Assembly: GCF_006337125.1 (NCBI RefSeq)
Contig: NZ_CP040887.1
Location: 806,001-870,000, forward strand
From: Serinicoccus chungangensis
GTDB taxonomy: Bacteria > Actinomycetota > Actinomycetes > Actinomycetales > Dermatophilaceae
Reading direction: 5' to 3'
Length of the DNA: 64,000 nt
Shown in pieces: positions 29,553-35,611 of the stretch. The position numbers and the translations under genes are program-made. Positions within the stretch are counted from its first letter, which is position 1. The number at the start of each line of letters is the position of its first letter. The notes under the pieces were generated by a model that saw nothing but the letters and a program-made list of their open reading frames with translations, searched no databases and was not told the origin of the DNA.

Positions 29553-30445
29553 GACGCCGGCTCCGCCCGGCGCAGGTGCGGCCGCCGGTCGTCGAGGCCG
29601 GCCTCGCGCAGGGCCAGCCGGACCAGCGGTGCGGCGTCCTGCGGGCTCCCGGCCTGCCGCCACGCCGCCAACCCCCGGGCCAGCGCCGCGCACCGGTTCT
29701 CCCCGAAGCTGGCGCCGTCGCCGTCGTCCTGCGCCCAGCCGAGACCGGGGGCGTGCCCCCGCGTCAGCGGTGGGGTGTGCGGCTCGAGCCACCCGCGGGT
29801 GGCGCCCTCCAGCACGTCGAGCGCGGCCGGTGCCGTCTCGTCGGGGACGTAGACGACGGTCCGGTCCGGCCGCAGCAGGGCCGCGTCGTCGACGGCGCAC
29901 TTGAGCAGCCAGGCGCCGAGCAGCCCCACGAGCGCCTCGACGGCCCGACCCACCGTATCGACCAGGTGGTCCAGCCGGGGACAGAGGTAGATCCGGGTCA
30001 GCGGCCCGGGGGGCACGGGATGCACCCACTCCGTCGACCACGTGCGCCACCACGACGCGGCGAGGACCGGGCCGCCGACGGGGGGCACGAGGATCTGCTG
30101 GCCCTCCCGGGGCGGCAACGAGGTCGGTGGGGTCCCCCCGGAGGCCGGCGGACGCGCCCACCGGCCGGGCAGGACGGCGTGGTGGCGCCCGGTGTCGTCC
30201 CGGACCACCAGCCCCCCGCCCGGGTCGAGCCGGCGGACCGTGACCGGCCGCCACCCGCCCACGCCGAGCAGCCGGGCGTCCAGTAGCCCGGCCAGCGGCG
30301 GACCGACCTGGTCCCGCGCGGGCGTGACCGGGGCGGCGTACCACTGCGCGTAGAGCCGGTCGGCCAGCTCGCGGGCGTCGGCCGGGGCGGGCCCGGTGCC
30401 GGCGACCCGCGCCGCGTCCAGCAGCGCCCGGGTGACGGTGCTCAT
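29549..30445 (-). CDS. HopA1-like protein, putative lanthipeptide lyase component
   Basis: 298-residue protein of the type III effector HopA1 family as found in actinobacteria. Signature pieces are RIYLCPRLDH, a Lys in LLKCAVDD, RPDRTVVYVPDE, and the strongly conserved end PPLTRGHAPGLGWAQDD followed by GASFGENRCAALARGL. In class V lanthipeptide and thioamitide pathways a HopA1-domain protein works with an APH-like kinase to dehydrate Ser/Thr. The ATG overlaps the kinase stop (ATGA), and its stop overlaps the LanC-like start (GTGA). Role here is inferred from that precedent. Confidence 0.75.
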   Translation of the reverse strand: MSTVTRALLDAARVAGTGPAPADARELADRLYAQWYAAPVTPARDQVGPPLAGLLDARLLGVGGWRPVTVRRLDPGGGLVVRDDTGRHHAVLPGRWARPPASGGTPPTSLPPREGQQILVPPVGGPVLAASWWRTWSTEWVHPVPPGPLTRIYLCPRLDHLVDTVGRAVEALVGLLGAWLLKCAVDDAALLRPDRTVVYVPDETAPAALDVLEGATRGWLEPHTPPLTRGHAPGLGWAQDDGDGASFGENRCAALARGLAAWRQAGSPQDAAPLVRLALREAGLDDRRPHLRRAEPAS

Positions 30446-31338
30446 GAGGCGAGCACCTGCTGGAGGTGACCCCAGGACACCAGGTCGCTGAGCGCGCTGC
30501 GGGTGTCGGCCATGACGTCGTGCACCAGCCGGAGCGCGGGGTCCTCCACCCCCGGGCCCGCACCGGCCGCGTAGGCGTCCAGCAGCTCCCGGCGGGCGGT
30601 GTCGACGTGCTCGAGACCGAGGCAGTCGTCGAGGACCCGGAGGGCGCACACGAGGTCCCAGGAGGGCTCACCGAGGCCTCCGTCCTCGAGGTCCACCAGA
30701 CGGGCGACCGGACCGGCCGGGCCCCACGCCACCAGGACGTTGTCCGAGGAGAGGTCGCCGTGGACGAGGTGCCGACGACCCCATCGCCGCGCCGCGCCAC
30801 GCGCGACGCGCGCCTCCTCGCCCGGCTCGTCCAGCACCTGGGCGGCTAGGAGGGCCGCCGCCGACCCCGGTGGCGCGCTGCGCACGCTCGCCGGCGCCTG
30901 GCCGGTCAACGGCCAGGGCCGGGTGGCGCGCGGCAGGGCCGTCGGCGTCGGCACCGGGTGACGGTGGAGGGTGGCGAGGGTCTGCCCCAGGGCGTGCGCC
31001 ACCGCGAGCGGGTCGCGGGGCAGCGTCTCGTGCAGCGGGGCCCCGGGGACCGCGGTGGTCCAGACCGTCTCCTCGTCGGCGAGCAGCAGCCCTGGCACCG
31101 GCCCTCCCTGCAGCGCCCCGAGCACCGCGGCCTCCTGGGCCACGGTGGCCAGCCCGTCGCTCGCGGTCGCCTCGCCCTGCTGCTTGACGAAGGCCACCGG
31201 GACACCGTCCACGTCGAGGCGGTGCACGAGGTTGCTGCGCGGGCACGGCACCAGCCGGACCTCCCCGTCGAGCACGCCGGCGCAGGCGACCACCCCCTGC
31301 GTGATCGCCTGCGCCAGCAGGGCCGGGGCGCTCCTCAT
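30442..31338 (-). CDS. APH-family phosphotransferase, putative Ser/Thr kinase of lanthionine machinery
   Basis: 298-residue aminoglycoside-phosphotransferase-fold kinase. It has a Lys in VAFVKQQGE, the catalytic loop HLVHGDLSSDNVLV, and the metal-binding LVDLEDGGLGEPSWDL. The kinase fold is certain, the substrate not. Set between a protease with a Ser/Thr/Cys ladder and HopA1- and LanC-like genes, it fits the kinase of class V lanthionine synthetases, which phosphorylates Ser/Thr before elimination. ATG 31338 overlaps the protease stop by 4 nt. An antibiotic-modifying kinase is the alternative but would not explain the operon. Confidence 0.8.
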   Translation of the reverse strand: MRSAPALLAQAITQGVVACAGVLDGEVRLVPCPRSNLVHRLDVDGVPVAFVKQQGEATASDGLATVAQEAAVLGALQGGPVPGLLLADEETVWTTAVPGAPLHETLPRDPLAVAHALGQTLATLHRHPVPTPTALPRATRPWPLTGQAPASVRSAPPGSAAALLAAQVLDEPGEEARVARGAARRWGRRHLVHGDLSSDNVLVAWGPAGPVARLVDLEDGGLGEPSWDLVCALRVLDDCLGLEHVDTARRELLDAYAAGAGPGVEDPALRLVHDVMADTRSALSDLVSWGHLQQVLAS

Positions 31339-32651
31339 GCGAGCGGCCCGTCCTGCTCCGCCTCGTCGAGCTCCTGGGCGACCTGGTCCAGGGCGGCGTG
31401 GTAGCCGGCCCACCAGGCGGCGTCGGCGCCCGGGTCCTCCTCCCAGCCCTGCTCGTAGGGGTTCTGCCAGCCACCGCAGACGCGGCTGACGGGCGGGCAG
31501 AGACGGCTGTCCGGCGGCAGGCAGTCCGGCACCCGCGTGAGGCGGACCGGCGGGCAGTCGACGAACGGACGGGTCCGGAGCACCGGCGGGCAGCTGACCC
31601 ACGGCCTGGTGACCCGTGCCCCGGGGCACCAGGGCTCGCTGCGCGTGGGGCACAGCACGGTGATCCTCGAGCGCAGCGGCGGGGGCAGCACCGTCCGTGG
31701 CGGATTGAGGGTAACCTCCAGCTCGGAGAGCACCGAGGCGATGGGGTTGGCGAAGGTGAGGCTGCCGTCCCGGGCACCGGCGAAGAGCAGCCCGACCACC
31801 TGCCGGCTGTCGTTCATGACGACCGAGCCGGAGTCGCCCCGGTCGGAGAACCTCGGCGCCCCGGTGGCCGGCCGGACCGAGATCTGGTGGCGCAGGGTCC
31901 GCATACCGACACCGTCGCCGTAGTCCAGCGTCACCGTCGCGTCCACCGACACCACCTCGCCGTGCGTGTGCTCGGTGGTCCGGCCCCGCTTCTGGACCGC
32001 CGTCCCGACCACCGCGGCGGCGCTGCCGCCGACGGCGCCGATGTCGACCACCTCGTCGGCCCAGGTCTCGTCGCCGTCCAGACGCACCACCGCCCCGTCC
32101 ACCTGCTCGGAGATGACGCCGCGCGTCAGGGTGCCGACCTGGTCGGTCGCCGGGTCACCGCTGTCGAAGCGACCCGGCTGCAGGACGGACTCACCCGCCG
32201 CCCACGACGTGTCCACGCAGGCCACGTGGAAGTTCGTGAGCAGGCTGACCGCCCCGGTGCTCGTGTCGCGCACCAGCGCCCCGCCCGTCCCCGCGTTCTG
32301 GTGCCGGGCCGGACCGATGCTGATGCCGCCCCGGATCGTCGTGTGCTTGCTCGTGTCGCTCAGCGGGTCGCCGGCGTAGAGCCCCGGTCCGCCCTGCAGC
32401 TCGATGACCAACTCCTGCACGTCGGTGGGGACCCCTCCCACCTCGGCGGGTACCTGCTGTCCCTTCGGGACCCGGGAGGGCGACTTCTTGGCCTCGACGT
32501 AGACGACGATGCTCAGCTCACCGGTGGGCTTGCCGTCGCTGATCTTCTCGCCGATGTCCACGCCGACGACCCCGTCGAGGGCGAGCAGGTCGTCCTCGAC
32601 CTGCTCCTTGGTCGGACGGATGCGTGCGGCGGCTACCGCGTCGTGCTCCAT
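31335..32651 (-). CDS. trypsin-like serine protease with Cys/Ser/Thr-ladder tail
   Basis: 438-residue protein without signal peptide. After an amino-terminal alpha/beta region (residues 1-90), a trypsin-like domain has His142 (LLTNFHVA), Asp185 (EQVDGAVV) and Ser274 (DRGDSGSVV). Residues 325-394 form a Pro/Arg/Cys-rich tail. Cys334, 342, 354, 366, 377, 385 and 392 are each preceded by T331, S338, T348, T360, T372, S382 and S389, usually in S/T-R-x(n)-C form. Then comes an acidic, Trp-containing end. The Ser/Thr-Cys pairing is what lanthionine rings need, and the next three genes encode a matching kinase, HopA1-like and LanC-like protein, all coupled by 4-nt overlaps. ATG 32651 follows AGGAGG at ideal spacing; codons upstream are not in a plausible start context. 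Ring formation is a hypothesis. Confidence 0.8.
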   Translation of the reverse strand: MEHDAVAAARIRPTKEQVEDDLLALDGVVGVDIGEKISDGKPTGELSIVVYVEAKKSPSRVPKGQQVPAEVGGVPTDVQELVIELQGGPGLYAGDPLSDTSKHTTIRGGISIGPARHQNAGTGGALVRDTSTGAVSLLTNFHVACVDTSWAAGESVLQPGRFDSGDPATDQVGTLTRGVISEQVDGAVVRLDGDETWADEVVDIGAVGGSAAAVVGTAVQKRGRTTEHTHGEVVSVDATVTLDYGDGVGMRTLRHQISVRPATGAPRFSDRGDSGSVVMNDSRQVVGLLFAGARDGSLTFANPIASVLSELEVTLNPPRTVLPPPLRSRITVLCPTRSEPWCPGARVTRPWVSCPPVLRTRPFVDCPPVRLTRVPDCLPPDSRLCPPVSRVCGGWQNPYEQGWEEDPGADAAWWAGYHAALDQVAQELDEAEQDGPLA

Positions 32652-32670
32652 GGCTACCTCCTGGTCTCGG

Positions 32671-32706
32671 GGTGCCGGACGGCACCACGGGGGTCCAGAG
32701 GGACCC
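32671..32706 (-). promoter_or_regulatory. two small hairpins in the protease leader
   Basis: Two 16-nt stem-loops spaced 4 nt apart: GGTGCC-GGAC-GGCACC (32671-32686) and GGGTCC-AGAG-GGACCC (32691-32706). Each has a 6-bp stem and 4-nt loop, giving a 20-nt period. They lie in the presumed 5' leader of the trypsin-like gene and could affect RNA stability or translation, or be protein-binding sites. Confidence 0.5.
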
Positions 32707-32713
32707 ATCGGCA

Positions 32714-32744
32714 CGCAGATACGTCACGATCCGGTGTATCTGCG
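32714..32744. promoter_or_regulatory. inverted-repeat operator between the two island operons
   Basis: CGCAGATAC (32714-32722) and GTATCTGCG (32736-32744) form a perfect 9-bp inverted repeat with a 22-bp centre-to-centre distance, about two helical turns, the usual geometry for a dimeric regulator. It sits between the divergent starts at 32651 and 32820, so one regulator could control both arms. A second repeat, CTAGGGGT (32749-32756) and ACCCCTAG (32774-32781), overlaps the -10-like TAGGCT (32779-32784) of the subtilase operon. Confidence 0.6.
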
Positions 32745-32819
32745 GGCGCTAGGGGTTCTCTCTACGCCACCTGACCCCTAGGCTGGGCCCGCAGGGACCA
32801 GCCGGCACGAGGAGGCCCC

Positions 32820-34508
32820 ATGCCCGACGTCGAGCCCGTCGACCTGCACCTGCCCGGCTCCCTGCTCCGCCGCCACGACGCGCGCGTGCTCGACCCGGCG
32901 ACGGCGCCCCGGGAGGAGGACCCGCGCAGCGGTACGCGGCTGCCCGCCCCGTCGGCGACGGCATACCTGAACACCCGGCTGCTCGTCGCCGGGCTGCTGG
33001 GGGTCTCCGCGGCCGACCGCGTCGACGAGCTGCAGCGGGTGCTGCGCGAGGCCGGGTATGCCGTGACCCTGCGCCCCGACGCCGCCGACGAGGCCTTCGG
33101 GCGGTGGCTGCTGCTCGCGGTCGAGTCCGGGGCCGAGCCCGGGGCCGGGAAGGGCTTCGAGGAGGTCCGCGGCGGGCCGATGGACCCCGACGACCCCGTG
33201 ACCCGCCTGGACCCGGGGCTGCGGGTGGGCTCGGTGAGCGTGGCGGAGGTGGACGCCGGTTACGCCTCGCGCGTCTACGTCGTGCCCGACGCGCAGGTGC
33301 AGGAGCCCGACCCGTGGTCGCTGCTGCTGGCCGCGCGGGCCGCGGGGCTGCAGGACGTGGACCTGGAGCACCTGGTGCTGCCCGGGGGCGGGGGTCTCTA
33401 CTGGGGCGGCCAGGGCGGGGGTCTCTACTGGGGCGGCCAGGGCGGGGGTCTCTACTGGGGCGGCCAGACCGGGGTCCCGGGCATCGCGCCCGACCGCGCT
33501 CCCGTCCAGCTGGCCCTGCCCGACCCGACCCGACCCGGCCCCGGCCGTCGTGCCCCCGTCGTCGTGGTCCCAGACACCGGTCTCGGCGAGCACCCGTGGT
33601 TCACCGGGTCCGACCTCGCCCAGCAGCGGCGCTCGCTGCTGGGCTGGCCGATCCTGCCGGGCGGTCGTCCGACGCCGTGGCCGGAGGGCACCGGCGTCGA
33701 CGACGAGCTGACCGGCGCCCTGGACTCCCTGTCCGGGCACGGGACCTTCGTGGCCGGGGTCGTGCGCCAGGCCGCCGCGGGCGCCCGGATCGTGGCGCTC
33801 CCGGTGCTGGACTCGGCGGGGCTGGCCGCCGAGCAGGACGTCACCCGCACGCTGGCCGTGCTGCTCGTGCTCCACCTCATCCACCAGGAGCGGGGGCGCA
33901 CGGAGTTCGACGAGGCCGGGGGCGTCGTCGACGTGCTCAACCTGTCGCTGGGGTTCTACCACCAGGACGGCGAGGTGTCGGACCACCCGGTGCGCCGCCT
34001 GCTGGACCTCTTCGGCCGGGCCGGTGTCGGCGTGGTCGCCGCGGCCGGCAACCAGGCCACGACCACGCCGATGTACCCCGGCGGCTGGGCGGTCGGGCCG
34101 GGGACCGCCCTGGAGGAGGACCAGCCGGTGCCGCTGGTGTGCGTCGGGGCGCTCAACCCTGACGGGCGCACGGTGGCGATGTTCAGCAACGCCGGACCGT
34201 GGGTGACCACCCACCGGCCCGGGGTCAACGTCGTCAGCACCCTGCCGGTGACCTTCGACGCCTCGGCGCAGGCCGACCGCCGGACCCCCGGCCCGCACGG
34301 TGGCCCCGACCGCGCCACGCCCGACCCGGACGACCTGCGCGGCGGGTTCGGGGTGTGGAGCGGCACCAGCTTCGCGGCTCCGTGGCTGTCCGGCCAGCTG
34401 GCGGCCGACCTGGTCGCGCAGCGGGCGGAGGACGACGGGAAGGACGCGGTCCCGGACATGCGCCGGCGGGCCGCCGGCGCCTTGCGGCGCCTCGTGAAGG
34501 AGGAGTGA
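32820..34508 (+). CDS. S8 family (subtilisin-like) serine peptidase
   Basis: 562-residue cytosolic subtilase (no signal peptide). An amino-terminal region of about 185 residues has no recognised domain. Residues 189-216 are three copies of GGGLYWGGQ. The peptidase core has Asp252 (VVVVPDTGLG), His307 (LSGHGTFVAG), oxyanion Asn411 (AAAGNQ) and Ser517 (WSGTSFAAPWLSG), so it should be active. GAGGAGG lies 4-10 bases before the ATG. It starts an operon with a sigma factor (TGATG overlap), an unknown protein and a CHAT protease. Such protease/CHAT sets are typical of actinobacterial conflict and regulated-proteolysis systems; the actual target is unknown. Confidence 0.85.
   Translation: MPDVEPVDLHLPGSLLRRHDARVLDPATAPREEDPRSGTRLPAPSATAYLNTRLLVAGLLGVSAADRVDELQRVLREAGYAVTLRPDAADEAFGRWLLLAVESGAEPGAGKGFEEVRGGPMDPDDPVTRLDPGLRVGSVSVAEVDAGYASRVYVVPDAQVQEPDPWSLLLAARAAGLQDVDLEHLVLPGGGGLYWGGQGGGLYWGGQGGGLYWGGQTGVPGIAPDRAPVQLALPDPTRPGPGRRAPVVVVPDTGLGEHPWFTGSDLAQQRRSLLGWPILPGGRPTPWPEGTGVDDELTGALDSLSGHGTFVAGVVRQAAAGARIVALPVLDSAGLAAEQDVTRTLAVLLVLHLIHQERGRTEFDEAGGVVDVLNLSLGFYHQDGEVSDHPVRRLLDLFGRAGVGVVAAAGNQATTTPMYPGGWAVGPGTALEEDQPVPLVCVGALNPDGRTVAMFSNAGPWVTTHRPGVNVVSTLPVTFDASAQADRRTPGPHGGPDRATPDPDDLRGGFGVWSGTSFAAPWLSGQLAADLVAQRAEDDGKDAVPDMRRRAAGALRRLVKEE
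33387..33467 (+). repeat. three tandem 27-bp repeats inside the subtilase gene
   Basis: Units 33387-33413, 33414-33440 and 33441-33467 are identical at DNA level and encode GGGLYWGGQ. They sit between the amino-terminal region and the peptidase core. Identity including third codon positions indicates recent duplication or active homogenisation. Being in multiples of three, copy-number change would alter linker length without breaking the frame. Confidence 0.9.
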
Positions 34509-35116
34509 TGCTGACCGACGACGACCCCGACGTCCGGACCAGACGGGACCGGCCCTCCCTCGGCGAGCAGGCCGGTGCCTGCTTCCACCGCTACCGCGAG
34601 GGGCAGGACCAGGCGCTGGGCGAGCTGGTCGACCTGGTGACCCCGTTGCTGTGGAACGTCGCCCGGGCCCACGGCTGCGACCGCGACGTCGCCGAGGACG
34701 TCGTCCAGGACGTGTGGATCCGGCTGGTCGAGCGGGCGCGGGACATCCGGGAGAGCGAGGCGGTGCTGGGCTGGCTGGTGGTGTCCGTCAAGCGGGAGAG
34801 CTGGCGCACGGCCAAGCTGGCCCGGCGCACCCAGTACGACCCGACGGGCACCGTGGACCCGGGTGGGGCCGACCCCGGCCCCGAGGCGCTGGCGGTCCTC
34901 ACCGAGCGGCAGCAGACCCTGTGGTCCGCCGTGCAGGGGCTCCCCGAGCGGTGCCGGAGGCTGCTGCGCATCGTCGCCTTCTGCGACCGACCCGACTACG
35001 ACGAGATCTCGGCGGCGCTGGACATGCCCCGGGGGAGCATCGGCCCGACCCGTGGGCGGTGCCTGGACAAGCTGCGGCGCTCGCTCGCCGCCGACGAGAG
35101 GTGGGCAGGACCATGA
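34508..35116 (+). CDS. sigma-70 family (ECF-like) RNA polymerase sigma factor
   Basis: 202-residue sigma factor with region 2 (ARAHGCDRDVAEDVVQDVWIRL, WLVVSVKRESWR) and region 4 (LPERCRRLLRIVAF, YDEISAALDMPRGSIGPTRGRCLDKLRRSL). The helix-turn-helix with G-S-I-G-P-T-R-G-R is the ECF type often encoded next to CHAT and protease genes. No anti-sigma factor with a membrane helix is adjacent; the following small protein might fill that role. It overlaps the subtilase stop by one base and the next gene by 4 nt. It may drive the island's own promoters. Confidence 0.88.
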   Translation: MLTDDDPDVRTRRDRPSLGEQAGACFHRYREGQDQALGELVDLVTPLLWNVARAHGCDRDVAEDVVQDVWIRLVERARDIRESEAVLGWLVVSVKRESWRTAKLARRTQYDPTGTVDPGGADPGPEALAVLTERQQTLWSAVQGLPERCRRLLRIVAFCDRPDYDEISAALDMPRGSIGPTRGRCLDKLRRSLAADERWAGP

Positions 35117-35604
35117 CCGACGACCACGAGCGGGAGGGCCTCGGGGCCGACCGGTGGGACGGGGGCGACGTCGCCGTGCTCACCGAGCTGCGGGAGACCG
35201 TCACCCGGCTGGACCCGTGCCCGGCCGGGCTCACCGATCGCATCGCCTTCGCCCTGACGGTCCGGGCGCTGCACGCGGAGGTGGCCGAGCTGACCCGGTC
35301 ACCCCTGGCACTGACGCGGGCCGACGACGACGAGCCGGACCAGGCCACCACGGTGACCTTCAGCACGGACAGCGTGAGCATCATGGTGACGGTGACCGCC
35401 GAGCGCGACGCGACGGCGCGGGTGGATGGGTGGCTCACCTGCGACGTCGACGAGATCGAGCTCGCGCGGCCCGACGGGCGCTCCGAGCGGGTGCCGGTGG
35501 TCGACGGACGCTTCGTGCTGGCCTCCGTCGACTGCGGCCCGGCCTATCTCGTGGTCCGCCCGCCCGGGGGCCGGACGGTCATCACCCCGACCTTCACCCT
35601 CTGA
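35113..35604 (+). CDS. unknown protein between sigma factor and CHAT genes
   Basis: 163-residue protein with no recognised family. The first 60 residues look helical (LTELRETVTRLDPCPAGLTDRIAFALTVRALHAEV). The rest is beta-rich (VTFSTDSVSIMVTVT, VDGWLTCDVDEIEL, VPVVDGRFVLASVDCG, AYLVVRPPGGRTVITPTF), like a small immunoglobulin- or carboxypeptidase-regulatory-like sandwich. The ATG overlaps the sigma-factor stop (ATGA) and its stop is 7 nt from the CHAT start. Its place suggests a sensor, anti-sigma or substrate of the proteases. The amino-terminal helices could bind the sigma factor. Confidence 0.7.
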   Translation: MTDDHEREGLGADRWDGGDVAVLTELRETVTRLDPCPAGLTDRIAFALTVRALHAEVAELTRSPLALTRADDDEPDQATTVTFSTDSVSIMVTVTAERDATARVDGWLTCDVDEIELARPDGRSERVPVVDGRFVLASVDCGPAYLVVRPPGGRTVITPTFTL

Positions 35605-35611
35605 GGCAGGG

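Noticed and set aside
28728..30800. 690-codon minus-strand frame spanning the LanC and HopA1 genes
   Set aside because: Mostly shadow. Only the part from 29552 to about 29250 is real, as the amino-terminal piece of the frameshifted LanC-like gene.
30442..31338. Aminoglycoside resistance gene
   Set aside because: The APH fold is shared by many kinases; the overlaps with protease, HopA1- and LanC-like genes favour a protein-modifying role.
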